From positions 78,275,001 to 78,339,000 of the forward strand of contig JAUMIR010000004.1 of NCBI GenBank assembly GCA_030847615.1: a stretch of 64,000 nt of DNA. The letters run 5' to 3'. The notes below the pieces were generated by a model that saw only the letters and a list, made by a program, of their open reading frames with translations, searched no databases and had not been told where the DNA came from. Both the position numbers and the translations under genes were made by a program. Below, piece after piece: positions 33,573-44,784 of the stretch (position 1 is its first letter; each line of letters opens with the position of its first letter). The stretch is from Gambelia wislizenii (taxonomy: Eukaryota > Chordata > Lepidosauria > Squamata > Crotaphytidae).

Positions 33573-33759
33573 CAGTGGTGGCTTCAGTAGGGAGGTATAT
33601 CCCCTCTGGGCTTTAGTCTGAACTTTAAAGGAGTTATCCAAGGTTCTGAAACTTTTTTGGGGACAGTGTTCAGCACTTTGAATGGGTCTTTTAAAAACTC
33701 AGACTAAAACCAATATGGAACCACCATTCCAATCACATGGGAGCCACCAGAGGCCACTG
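33573..33759. mobile_element. MITE (CAGTGGTGGCT termini)
   Basis: The ends CAGTGGTGGCTTC and GGGAGCCACCAGAGGCCACTG-like are inverted with one insertion. The inner GTCTGAACTTTAAAGGAGTT and CAGACTAAAACC blocks recur at 61849-62018 and, in part, at 63213-63300. No coding sequence. Confidence 0.65.
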
Positions 33760-35237
33760 ACCTTCTGAAGCTTGTACTCACTTTGAGAGGGAAGTACAAC
33801 TTGGTGATAACAACAGCACCCAACACAAGAAAATAGTTTTCATTCCAGGGGAAGGGATTTAATTAGGATCACAGCATGGGAGAGGAGGTTTAAAGCATTA
33901 CCCCATGCACTAGTCCTTGTATCAGAGATGGGCAAACTTCCAGGGGTTAGGGGGCTGTATTGTACCTTCAAGGGGCCTTGGAAGGCCTCATCTCTGCCAG
34001 ATCCAAATTATTTTTCACTTGGCCCCAAATGCCTCCTAATCCTTCCCAGGGTGTATAGGAGGGCAATTTTAGGCCCAGAGATGACCCCCCCCCCGACAGG
34101 AAGTGACCAAAAAGTCAATTTCCAGGTCACCTTCTGTTGAAAAATAAAAGTCCTCTTCAGGACCTAAAATGGCCCAGGAAGACAAAAACATGGCAAATTT
34201 GCACCCCACAACCATGGGGGGGGGTGTTCATAGGCATTTTGAGCCAAACCGATGAGGGATGTTTGGGTCTGGCCAAAATCAGGGGTGTCAGGTCAGGGCT
34301 CCTGAGATTTTAGTGACAAATTCAGAGACCTAGGGACCACCCCTAGTGATGTCATGGGAAGAAGGCCCTGATGACATCATTAAGCATGCTGTCTTATGCC
34401 TCAGCCACAGTTGCACAGAGTACACCACTGAAATAAAAAAGACCAGGTCTAACAAATGAAGAAAATATACATGCATACACTTTTTAAGGCAGTGCTCAAG
34501 GACTGGAGAAGAGGGGCCAGGCTCTGAGATATGGTAACCCTAATCAAACTGCCCAACAGGTACTATTCATTAAGAACAAACACCTAGGTACACTATTTTC
34601 TATCCCTGACAACCATCATGCCTTATTTGACTGTATCCTGCTACCCACTGTTAGTAAAAATAAATTCACACCACATCTTCACAAGCACCACCTATTCTTA
34701 ACATGGGCCTTGTTTACACTAGTGAAAATCCCTGAATCCCCCCTGAATCTAGCCCAATAATGCCACACAACATGCAACCCTATCTGAATCAGACTGGGGT
34801 ATACCACCTAAGTCTGGGTTTTAGAAAACTTGCAGTTCTCTCCAGAGTTTGCGGGAAACGCCAGAGAAAATTGTACGTAAACAAAGGATCTGCACTGGAT
34901 TGGGGGTGGGGGTGGGGAGGGAGGACAATTGCTGCCTGATAGGCACCACCATTTCCCCCCCCCCCTCATGAAACTGCCACTGCTGGGTCTGCCCTCCCAG
35001 CGCATGGCAACTTGTTCTGATCTGAGGATGCTGGGAAGGCAGAGCCCTGTGTGTGGCCGCTTGTTCTGACCTCAGGATGCTAGGAAGGCAGAGCCCTGAT
35101 GCAGTCACTCTTTCTGAGGTCAGAGTGAGTGACTGAACTGGGTGTAAAAATCCAGATGAATCAGATTTGGGCTTCGGCCAAGGTGTGGCACTTAAATCTG
35201 GGCCAGAGTAACCTGAATTTCATCTGGCACAGCTCTG
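33760..35237. other. No gene; low-complexity tracts
   Basis: Contains (C)n/(G)n runs near 34086 and 34216 and a tandem-like pair of GAGGATGCTGGGAAGGCAGA and CAGGATGCTAGGAAGGCAGA blocks at about 35022-35098. No repeat family named. Confidence 0.4.
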
Positions 35238-35493
35238 GGCCAAAGTACAAACCAATTCTCTGGGGATTGGTTCTAGGGGGCCCTGTGGATACCAAAAACC
35301 ATGAATAATAGTGAACACCATTGAAAATAATGGGACTTCCGGTTTAAAATACCATAGAGTTGCCTTGGAGGACCTAGAAAATGGCTAGAGAGGACATATT
35401 TTTTAGGAAGACTCAATGGTAGGTATGCTGTTTTGTGTCACGTGGATAATTGAATAAATGGATAATGAATCAGTGGATACAGGGGTCCTACTG
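35238..35493. mobile_element. Pogo/Tigger-like MITE, one end damaged
   Basis: The right end CAGTGGATACAGGGGTCCTACTG is followed by TA. In reverse orientation it matches the complete copy at 38033-38297 (ATTGAGTCTTCC, TATGGTATTTTAAA, GGGGATTGGTTCT). The left terminus is replaced by a rearranged CCAATTCTCTGGGGATTGG sequence. Confidence 0.75.
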
Positions 35494-36371
35494 TAGTCTG
35501 AATTTCAATAGGATTTTTACCCCCAGTGTAGGACAAGCTTCTAGTTGAAAATCCTACAGCTGTTCTCTGAATGATATCATTCAGAGAACAGTTCCATCTA
35601 ATACAAGACTGGGCCAAGTGCAGAACAACAGATGATATTGAATTGGAATTGCCAGTATTCCTTACTACTGGCTATCCTGGCTAGGGCTGGTGGGAGCTGT
35701 GTCCAACAACATCTAGAGGGTTACACCTCTGATCTAATAGAAAGAGGTGTGTATGTCTGTGTAAAAGATCATATTAGATTAGCTAGGTTAAGCTAATTAG
35801 GGACAGGAAAGGTTCAATAGTGACAAAAGAGACTCCATGCTAGGAAATGTATGTGGTCAGGCGGGGTGTCTGCTTTAGAACTTCTGGAAATGTGGGGACA
35901 ATATTTTTTTTAAATAAAAAGCAAGTGGGTACAGCAGTTGCCTTTGTAAATAATAAAACGAGCTCATGTCAAAATAAATCCATTAACCTTTAAGATGCTG
36001 AATATTTTGTGGTTAGGACATAATGGCTTCATTCGCGCCCAATGACATGTGTAAAGTTATTGTTTATCACACACACTTTGCGCTGTCATTTTTAGAGCAT
36101 TATTTGTGTATGACAGCACACATGTATAGTTCTTCTGTGTCCTCCACCCCGGGGTGCTATTAGGAAGAATTCTGAAATGTTACAAATGATGTTACAAATG
36201 ATGATACACATATCAGTTTCACTATGCAATCACAAGGCAAACAAGAATTATAATGAAGGTACAACTTGTTTGAAAATAATGCTTTGTGTGTTATGATTTT
36301 GATTGTTTGCCACTGTATTATTGATCTTATAAAAATATATATGTGCAGAATGAAAAGCAAATAAAAAGTCT
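35494..36371. other. No gene; MITE relic
   Basis: A degraded copy of the CAACAACATCTAGAGG foldback family lies at about 35638-35735. An inverted pair CTGTTCTCTGAATGATATCA / TGATATCATTCAGAGAACAG gives a hairpin at 35562-35593. Otherwise unannotated. Confidence 0.4.
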
Positions 36372-36895
36372 TAGGACTTTATCAGAAAAGCCCCTTTAAA
36401 TGTTCTTTTGCTGGCATTTTGCTTTTATGCCAGCAAAAGAACACCCCCCACCACACTTATGTTCTCTCCCAGCAGAAGGTTTCCCCAGCAATGAAGAAGA
36501 AGTGAACAAAACCCCGTTTACTTCCTCCTTTGAAATCCCACAAGACTTCATTGTGCGGGAAATTTAAAAATTTAAAAATAAAACAAAAAATAAAACATAA
36601 AAAGATATATCAAGCACATACACATAGTTAAAAACTTCCAAGTAAACTGGGGAGGGTAATAAAAAGTTTGTCACCTACCTGGATGTTGCGATCTCACCCG
36701 GAAGTGTTCTGGCTGGTCCGACCATTCACGAGTAAGTATGTGAAAAAAACAAGATGTGAGGTTACATATGCTGGCTATGCCGGCAAAAAACAGCACAGCT
36801 GATCTATTGACGGCTTGTGCCATCAATAAAATAAATAGGGTTAAGGACAAGACATAAACGTGAAAGGGCGATATTGTCTGGTACGCGCACCCTCT
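36372..36895. mobile_element. Probable non-autonomous DNA element related to 27418-28038
   Basis: The interior segment with AAATAAAACATAAAA, ATCAAGCACATACACA, GGGGAGGGTAATAAA and CACCTACCTGGATGTTGCG / CCCGGAAGTGTTC follows the same order as the element at 27418-28038. Near the left end is a perfect 17-base inverted repeat TGTTCTTTTGCTGGCAT (36401-36417) against 36427-36443. I could not find matching outer termini, so the boundaries are uncertain. Confidence 0.5.
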
Positions 36896-37882
36896 CATGT
36901 TTATGTGGTGTTGTTATGATACCATATTTAGTGCATCCGATAAAGTTCTTAGATTCCATCTTAGCAAAGCTGGGAGCTGTAGTCCCACAAAGTCAGGTTT
37001 CCAAGCTTTCCCACAAAGTCAGGTTTCCAAGGTCTCAGATAGTTGGGGTAATGCTTATCATACCTCTTCCCTGAATGTATGGGGCTCTTTAAAAACTTCC
37101 TTGCTGAGTAAGCCATCCATCCACAACATCTCCTTTTTCTGCCTCTTTAAGAAGGAGCCAGTTTCCTTTATACATTATATGTATGAAGCCCTGGGCAGAG
37201 CATGCTCTGCCCTTCATGACAGAATAATCAGCAGCAGAGTTGAAAATTGTTCTAATTGCTGAGTGCAGGCTTCCCCACTGAGCCCAGCCTTATGGAGAGA
37301 TGTCCTTTCCCACCCTCCTCCAACTTCCTCTGTTGCTGGGAAGGTTAATTAGCGGAAAGCTCAACATCATCTCCTTTGATCTCCCAGGCTCGATTCATTC
37401 ATGTTCAAAAAGAGCCAATGGTAAAAGCCAAGAGGATCCTAAAATTTTATGTTAGTCAACCCCCTCCCCCAAATCTGCTCCCTAGCCCCCCATCAAGTTG
37501 GCTTGTTCAGAGATGGATGGATAAATGCAACATTACTGTGCTCTTTTCAGTAAAGTGCAAGGCAGGGTTCCATGAAAGATTCATTTGCTCTTTCTTCTTT
37601 AACATAACAGGAAGGGAAGGAGTGCATATCTCTGAGCTGTTAGGAGCTGTGACATAAAGGATCCCACCAAGAAGGATGGCATTTGTATCTTTTTGATATT
37701 GCATGGAAGGCATCAAAGGAGGACCTCATGTCCTGTGGCAATCTGAGAGTGTTATCTTTCCATGCAAATGACATCTGGCATTAAGCAAAGCCTGGAAATG
37801 TTACTTTTTTTGGACCTCAACTTTGAGAATCCCCAGCAAGCATGGTCAAAAATGTAAGTTTCTCAAGCTATGGGCAGCACTG

Positions 37883-37932
<50 letters not shown>

Positions 37933-38032
37933 TTGAGAGCGAGCGAGAGAGTACCAATACAAATTACTGGGCCATGATGGTCTGGAAGTGAGCCTAGGGT
38001 CTATGTTGCCTGTGTTTTTCTCTTTCTCAGTA
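36896..38032. other. No gene; microsatellite
   Basis: Contains a (GT)n run (37882-37907) joined to a (GA)n run (to about 37951). A short tandem pair CCACAAAGTCAGGTTTCCAA lies at 36987-37030. Open frames of 70-121 codons show no domains. Confidence 0.5.
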
Positions 38033-38297
38033 CAGTAGGACCCCTGTATCCACTGATTTATTATCCACTGATTCAATTATCCATGGGACACAAAACAGCA
38101 CACCTACCATTGAGTCTTCCTAGAAAATGTGCCCTCTCTAGTCATTTTATAGGTCCTCCAGGCAACTCTATGGTATTTTAAACAGGAAGTCCCATTATTT
38201 TCAATGGTGTTTACTATTAATTACTCACAGTTTTCAGCATCCACTTTCCCCCCACCCTCCCCAGAACCAATCCCCAACAGATACAGGGGTCCTTCTG
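38033..38297. mobile_element. 265-bp pogo/Tigger-like MITE, complete
   Basis: CAGTAGGACCCCTGTATCCA at the left is mirrored by AGATACAGGGGTCCTTCTG at the right, with TA flanking both ends. The interior repeats TTATCCACTGATT / ATTATCCATGG. The damaged copy at 35238-35493 lies in the opposite orientation. Confidence 0.9.
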
Positions 38298-39564
38298 TAC
38301 TATAATTATTTGTCCATTCTTTTAAACATCTATGGCAAAACTGGTGAATTTCAAATAAAATAATAATGACATTCAAAATTTGAAATCCTGTGTAAAGATT
38401 TTTAGCTGGTCCACTGGCTGGGCCAGGACAGGAAGGTGGGTTCCTTGGAAATTGCTCCCGCAGACACCAAATGAAGCAGTCGGATTGTGGGAGTGAAGGA
38501 GGAAAGTCCTCCTGCCTCTAGCTGAGCCAGGCTCCAGGCTGCTCCAGGTGCTGCAAACCCTCCTGTTTTCCCCAGCACTCACCCTATCAAATGACCACCT
38601 TGCTGTCTTCCCCAGCTTACCTGTCTGCTCGTCTTCCTGCTTCCTGGACAGCTGTGGGTGTGCCCACTAGGAGGGCCACATGCAGCAAGTCTCCAGAGCC
38701 TCTGCCTGGGGTGCAGGAAATCAGGGAGTGAAGGGAGGAGAAATAGAGTCCCTTCCTGAGACCCCTCCCCTTTCTGCAGAGTCAGGAGATGATTTCCTGC
38801 TTGGGCCAAAAGCAACTACCTCAGTTCAGAGAAGTGTACAGCAGGCCAGCCCATATTCAACCACCAGTGGCACTTCCTGTTTCACTGAACAGCTGGGGAT
38901 CCAAATGTTCTTTTTGGATTGTTAATTGCCCTGACACCCCCCACTCTTGTAATACCTCAATAATTGGCAATATTTAATAAATTGGCTTATTATAGGCACT
39001 CCACATGGTTAACAGTAGACCAGGGACTCCTAAACATAAGGAATCAAAGTTTGCTCAGAAAAACTAATACAGTAGCTTGTTAAAGTTCCTAAAAGACACA
39101 CCCAGGCAAGAATTACATGAAATCCCCTGGAACTGATAAGTTAGGGAGATAATGGGCTAATTCTTCCTGGGTATCTGTGGAAATGGGTCATTCAATAATG
39201 CCATTAAGGTAGCTGGACACTCTTTGCTTGCAAAACTGGTTTTTCCTCACACCTTTTCCTAAAACAATAGAGATTTGCCTGTGACACATCCGTTTTAATG
39301 TTTCAACCATTAGTGATTATTAACACATCCAGAGAATCCATTGTCTAATCCTGGGAAACTCTGGCAGACATTGTATTCCACTCAAACTCACCCCTTCAGG
39401 GGGAAAATCAACTATAAATATCACCCCAAAATGTCCCCAAAGTGTCCACAGTTCCTCTTCATACCTCCATGCTGCCAGTTTGCTACATGACCCTCAGAAT
39501 GATATTCTGAGCTCCTCCTGCTACACGAATCTCTGCTCTTCAGATGGGTACAGTATGACCCTTC
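38298..39564. other. No gene recognised
   Basis: A moderately GC-rich, CT-rich stretch at 38400-38900 is open in several frames but without a recognisable domain or splice pair. No named repeat. Confidence 0.35.
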
Positions 39565-40266
39565 TGTAGGAGGAGTGAGTCTAAAAATAAAAATGTATTA
39601 AAAAATTCCAGGGATCTAGCCCTTTTAAAAACAATAAAAATATCTTCTTTAAAAAGGAGTTAAAAATCATTTACTTTCAAATTCATGCAGAGTGCCACTT
39701 AAGAATGCAGACAAGCTCAATTAACGTTTAAAAGTGTATTCAGAGGTCTGTGGTCTGATCTGATCACCCATTGAATTAGACTCATTACAAAACAAAGGAG
39801 TCAGTTTAAAAATGCAAATCAAAAGTTTACTGAAGGTATATCAATCTCAATCTACATACTAAAACAAACTTTAAAAAGAGTGTTCCTAACTAATTAGGAG
39901 GATTTAGGGTAGAAAGACTCACCCAGCCTTTAGCGGTAGAAGGCTGCATGGTGAATATCATGGCATAGCATCATAGCAGCAGCATGGCATCCATGGCTAG
40001 GACAAAGATGGCTAAGATAAGATGGCTACAGCCGCATGGAGACTCTAACTTAAAAGAGAACTTGCACACAGAGCAATAAAATTTAAATTAGGTCATGTGT
40101 TGAGTGACCCAGCGCTCCAGTTGGCTGGAAGTGCCCAGTGAAATAAGAGAAAGGGAGTTTGGGAGAACAGAAGCATGCAGGGAAAAATTCCTAGACTTAT
40201 CTTAGGATGTGAATGGGGTACACAAGATTGCTTTAACATTACAATAATTATTCCCCACATACTACA
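39565..40266 (-). mobile_element. 3' LTR of Copia-1
   Basis: Read on the minus strand the LTR begins TGTAGTATGTGGGGAATAAT directly after a purine-rich tract (GAGAAGGGGAAA, about 40267-40278). It runs 702 bases to CACTCCTCCTACA at 39565. The whole span aligns with the solo LTR at 5403-6032. It lies just downstream of the Copia-1 pol stop, as expected of a 3' LTR. No 5' LTR partner is visible, because the other end of Copia-1 is lost around Copia-2. Confidence 0.9.
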
Positions 40267-40276
40267 TTTCCCCTTC

Positions 40277-42681
40277 TCAATCGTAGGGTACTCGATGAAC
40301 AATCTTCATTTCTTCTCGTAGTCTCAGGAAACTGTCCTTAGGAAGAGGCTTCGTTAAAATATCAGCTATCATTTCTTCTGAGTTGCAGTACTCCAGTTGA
40401 ACAAGTTGACTCTGGCACATCTCTCTCACCTTGTGGAAAGCAATGTCTATGTTCTTCTTCAGAGGCTTGTCACTCTGAGAAATTTTCATACAGCTTTGAT
40501 TGTCTTGCATCAAAATGGTTGGCTTGGGTTCCTCTATCCCAAGATCCAGAAGCAAATTCTGCAGCCATTTGATTTCATCACAAGCTGTTTTCGCTGAGAT
40601 GCACTCAGCACCTGTGGAACTATTTGCCACTGTACTCTGCTTCCGACTTGTCCAACTTACTGCTCCACCACCGTAAAAGATGATGTTTCCACTGGTTGAC
40701 TTTCTCTCCACTGGATCGTTGCCCCAATCAGCATCTGCATAGGCAATCAGTCGTGGCTTGTCACATGCTGGCAGCATCAGTTTGAAGTCAGCAGTCGATT
40801 TTAAATATCTTGCAATTCTTTTCACTGCAGTAAAATCTCAAAGAGTATGAGAATTAACCATTCTACATAAGATGCCAACAGCATTTGCAATATCAGGTCT
40901 AGTGAAATTCACTATGTACAGAAGTTTTCCAACTGCAGTTCTGTACTTTTCACTGTCTCTCAAGGGTTCAGATGCCTCATTGTTCTTTAAGAAAACTAAT
41001 TCCATTGGAGTTAGAGCATCTTTTGCATCTTTTAAGCCAAGACAGTCCAGAAGATCTATAATCTTTGTACTCCAAGATAGTGTGAGATGTCTCCCAGACT
41101 TTTAATATCTATTTCTTTCTGGAGATTCAGGAGTATCTCTTGACTATCTGCTTTGTCTTGACTGCACAGAATCAAATCATCAACATAACTTGCAATGTAA
41201 GTCCATCTATTGTTTCTGAACCTTTTGTAAACACATTGGTCAACAGTGCCTGGAGTAAACCCTTCTTTGATAAGGAGCTGATTTAACTTTTCGTGCCATT
41301 TCTTGGCTGCTTGTTTTAATCCATACAAGCTTTTCTCTAGTTTACACACTAGATGCTCGTTTCCAGGTACTTCGAGTCCTGTAGGCTGTTCCATGTACAG
41401 TTCCTCATCTAGATCTCCATAAAGAAATGCTGTTTTCACATCTAGGTGTTGTACATGCATTTTCTTGGAAGCAGCAACAGCCAATAAGGTTCTAATAGTT
41501 GTGTGTGTAACTACTGGGGAGAATGTTTCATGAAAATTTTCTCCAAATTGCTGATTGTAACCTTTAGCTACAAGTCTGGCTTTATATCTTTCAGTCTCCC
41601 CGTTTGCATTTTGCTTTGTTGTAAAGACCCATCTGCAGCCAATTGTCTTCTTGCCTTTTGGCAATTCTGTCAAAGTCCAAGTTTTATTCTTGTATAAAAA
41701 TTCCATTTCCTCCATTGCTGCTTTCACCCATTTCTCAGAATCAGACTTTGGCATTCCTTTGATCTTCTGCCAGTCAGAGGGTTCCAGAAGGCTTTCCCCT
41801 GTGGCTAGGTAGGAGAATCTCAAAGGAGGCACTCCCCTGTTACCCCTCGCAGATTGTCTCACCTGGACTTGAGTTCCTGGCTCTGCTCGTGGCACGCCAT
41901 CTGGTCCTCCGTCCTCCGGTAAGTCCTGGGCTGAGGGAGCCCCTTCTGGATGCGAAGCACTTGCAGGAGGGTGAAAGAGCTGCACACGCTGTAGCTGCTG
42001 GTGAGAATCAGGGTCTTCTTCCACTGCAAACACATCTGAATAGAAATCTTTGTTTGGATTAGAATTAAATTGAGGTCTTTCATCAATATAAACAGCACTT
42101 GTTATTCTCATTGTGCGTCCATCAGGGTTTAAGATTTTGTAAGCACCAATTCCCTCTTCACTTCTACAGTCCAGTTTGTCTCTTTTCTGTTTGGGAATGT
42201 ATGTATAAGCTTTAGATCCAAAAACCCTGAGATGGTTCAGTCTGGGTTTCACACCATGCCACAATTCAAATGGAGTAACATCTCTGGATCTGGTTGGAAG
42301 TCTATTGTATAAGTATGTGGCTGTGAGAATTGCCTCAGACCAATAAGCTTTAGACATGTCAGCCTGTAAAAGCATTGCAACTGCCATTTCCTTTAAGGTG
42401 CGGTTCATTCTGTCCGATAAACCATTTTGTTGAGGACTATAAACTACTGGAGATTACAATCCTCAACAAAATGGTTTATCGGAGAGAATGAACCACACCT
42501 TAAAGGAAATGGCAGTTGCAATGCTTTTACAGGCTAATATGTCTAAAGCTGATTGGTCTGAGGCAATTCTCACAGCCACATACTTATACAATAGACTTCC
42601 AACCTAGTCTGGTGTCTGATGCCATGTTCCTTTAAGAACTTATCAAATTGAGTATTGACAAATTCAGAGCTATTATCCTGT
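40277..42681 (-). pseudogene. Copia-1 pol: integrase C-terminus, RT and RNase H
   Basis: This is the polyprotein of a Ty1/copia LTR retrotransposon, minus strand. It starts in the integrase core: QQDNSSEFVNTQFDKFLKEH at 42681-42605 is part of the D,D-35-E region. Beyond the inverted duplication the main frame (42408-41056) carries MNRTLKEMAVAMLLQADMSK, LPTRSRDVTPFELWHG, IGCRWVFTTKQN, AFLYGDLDEELYMEQPTG and YIASYVDDLILC, with the catalytic YVDD at 41187-41176. A frameshift or deletion near 41056 leads to KIIDLLDCLGLKDAK and a stop near 40845. RNase H follows (40825-40277) with AYADADWGND, STGAECISA, and MQDNQSCMKI, ending ADILTKPLPKDSF. Integrase-before-RT order is diagnostic of copia. Gag, protease and the integrase N-terminus are missing. 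Confidence 0.93.
42292..42604. repeat. 145-bp inverted duplication inside Copia-1 integrase
   Basis: Positions 42292-42436 and 42460-42604 are reverse complements of each other, of equal length with no gaps, separated by a 23-base spacer. They differ at several bases (for example TGACATGTCTAAAGCTTATT against TAATATGTCTAAAGCTGATT), so they are not an exact assembly mirror. The arms encode MNRTLKEMAVAMLLQADMS and part of the following residues. On the minus strand the extra arm lies between GIRHQT and PVVYSPQQNG and destroys the frame. Confidence 0.9.
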
Positions 42682-43240
42682 TGGAAAATATAGTTTGCAG
42701 TCCAATAAGTGGCAATGGTTCTGCTATTGAAGGGTTAACCGAGAAGCCATATAAGATGAGCTGATGTAACTTCCTGAAGTTTTGCTATTGGGGAATCTGG
42801 GATGAAGGGGAGTGTCTTGAGTATTCCTCTTTGTTCCAGGAGCCATGATCCTTAACAAACCTCATGGGCCTTTGAACTGCGAGGACCCTGAAAGGGGTGT
42901 CCTGAATATAGACTTGTAACAATGTAGTTTTTAAGTATTTTGAATTAGTTTTTAGTTTGTTTTGATGAAGTTTTTGTTCCTGCCAAGAATGAGCTCTCTA
43001 AACTGTGAGTAAAGATGCTTTTGTACTTTTTAAACTAATTTTTGACTCTTGAGTGTTTATTTTGGTAGTTAAAGAACTTGGGAAAAGACAAAGGGTGTTT
43101 GGTTATTTAACAAGCTATGTATGCTAACATTCTGACGCTAGATGCTGCTGTGTTAACATTAAACTCTGCTAAAGTTGGCTGTATTCTCCACTAACGTGTG
43201 AAGTACAGTGTGGATGTTTAAATAGGGACAACATACCCTG

Positions 43241-43367
43241 GATGCAGTACCTATTTTCATATCAAACCTAAAACGTATCTTACAACTAAAACAACATAAA
43301 ATATTTAATTTATCTTACATAAAATTGTAATTTGGTGTATTTATGAAATTTAAATTTTTAAAAAAAT
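43241..43367. other. Unidentified leader in the LTR insertion
   Basis: About 127 AT-rich bases between the LTR break and the first CR1 segment, starting GATGCAGTACCTATTTTC. They match neither the 3' LTR nor CR1 here. They could be an additional insertion, filler, or a transduced 5' flank. Confidence 0.6.
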
Positions 43368-43928
43368 AATAGGAGTATAGTGTCTAGATCAAGGGAAGTA
43401 ATAGTGTCAATGTATTCTGCTTTGGTCAGATCTCATCTGGAATACTGTGTCCAGTTCTGGGCACCACAGTTCAGGAAGTATACTGAGAGGCTGGAACGTG
43501 TCCAGAGGAGGGCGACCAGGATGGTGGGATGTCTGGAAACCATGCTTTATGAGGAGAGGCTTAGGGAGCTGGGTATGTTTAGCCTGGAAAAAAGACGGTT
43601 AAGAGGTGATATGATAGCCATGTTTAAATATTTGAAGGGATGTCATACTGAGGATGGGGCAAGCTTGTTTTCTGCTGCTCCATAGACTAGAACAAGGAGC
43701 ATTGGGTTCAAACTACAGAAAAAGAGATTCCACCTCAACATTAGGAAGAACTTCCTGACAGTAAGAGCTGTTCAGAAGTGGAATACACTGCCTTGGAGTG
43801 TAGTGGAATCTCTTTCTTTGGAGGTTTTTAAACAGAGGCTGGATGTCCATCTGTTGGGAATTATTTGATTGCATATTCCTGCATGGCAGGGTGTTGGAAT
43901 GTATGGCCCTTGTGGTCTCTTCCAACTA
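43368..43928 (+). mobile_element. CR1 LINE 3' fragment inside the Copia-2 LTR
   Basis: Encodes the CR1 C-terminal region (43380-43685): [53 protein letters not shown], then in another frame the VFKQRLDVHL block. It reaches the GGTGTTGGAATGTATGGCCC 3' region and stops at CTCTTCCAACTA without octamers, where a second CR1 begins. Its 5' start is at the same point as the copy ending at 1124. Confidence 0.9.
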
Positions 43929-44407
43929 TTAAAAAAGGATATTGACAAACTGGAGCATGTCCAAAGGAGGGTGACTAAAATGGTGAAAGATCTGGAAACC
44001 ATGCCTTATAAGGAAAGACTTAGGAAGCTGTGTATGTTTAGCCTGGAAAAAAGATGGTGAAGGGGCTATATGATAGCTCTGTTTAAGTATTTGAAGGGGT
44101 GTCACATGGAGGATGGAGCAAGCTTCTTTTCTGCTGCTCCAGAGACTAAAACACAGAGCAATGGATGCAAGCTCCAGGAACAGAGATTCCACCTCAACAT
44201 TAGGAGGAACTTTCTGATGGTAAGAGCTGTTCGGCAGTGGAACACGCTCCCTCGGAGCATGGCAGGATCTCCTTCCTTGGAGGTCTTTAAACAGAGGCTG
44301 AATGGCCATCTGTCAGGGATGCTTTGATCATGATTTCCTGCGTGGCAGGAGGTTGGACTGGATGGCCCTTGTGGTCTCTTCCAACTCTACGATTCTATGA
44401 TTCTATG
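43929..44407 (+). mobile_element. Second CR1 LINE 3' fragment, tandem with the first
   Basis: Begins AAAAAAGGATATTGACAAAC and encodes [19 protein letters not shown], then SNGCKLQEQRFHLNIRRNFL, RQWNTLPRSMAGSPSLEVFK and NGHLSGML across a stop near 44056. It ends with ATTCTATG octamers directly against the resumed LTR. It supplies the CR1 tail that the first fragment lacks. Confidence 0.9.
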
Positions 44408-44439
44408 ATATTTTAAACAGTGTATTTTTACACATTCCA

Positions 44440-44784
44440 ATAGGTTATGGACACCAGATTATGAATGTTTTAAGCTGCATATTTTTGACTTTGAATTTTT
44501 GAAGAGTTTTGGATTTTGTGTTTTGCTTAGATAACCAAAATTTTTCATGGTTTGTTATTTTAAAAGTAAAGAGAAGCGTGGTTTTTCACCCTTTCCCAAG
44601 TGAAGCTGTTTTTAAACAAAAGGCAGTCTTGTTGTTTTTCCCTGAGGGAACAAAGAGAGTTGAGAGCTGGTAGAGATTTTTGTTTATGGCTCCAGAGTCA
44701 TAAAAGAAGTTGAGGACAACCGTTTGGCTGCTCATTAGCATAACACAGAGAAAGCCTTTGCCTGCTTGAAGGTGTGAGAGAAGA
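44440..44784 (+). other. Copia-2 leader with primer-binding-like site
   Basis: The region between the 5' LTR and the gag start. GGTTATGG followed by ACACCAGATT near 44442 is similar to the sequence complementary to the anticodon stem-loop of initiator tRNA-Met that primes Drosophila copia. No open frame. Confidence 0.55.

Larger units (their letters stand above)
42682..44439 (+). mobile_element. 5' LTR of Copia-2, interrupted by CR1 sequence
   Basis: The LTR begins TGGAAAATATAGTTTGCAGT at 42682 and runs in near identity with the 3' LTR to CAACATACCCTG at 43240. After the insertion at 43241-44407 it resumes ATATTTTAAACAGTG and ends TTCCA at 44439. Start and end form a short inverted pair TGGAA/TTCCA. 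Without the insertion it is about 590 bases. Immediately after it, GGTTATGG at about 44442-44449 resembles the half-tRNA initiator-Met primer site known for copia elements. The left edge cuts into the Copia-1 integrase. Confidence 0.9.

Noticed and set aside
37882..37951. Regulatory element
   Set aside because: Plain (GT)n/(GA)n microsatellite; no further signal.
41503..41697. Plus-strand open frame within Copia-1
   Set aside because: Shadow of the minus-strand pol frame.
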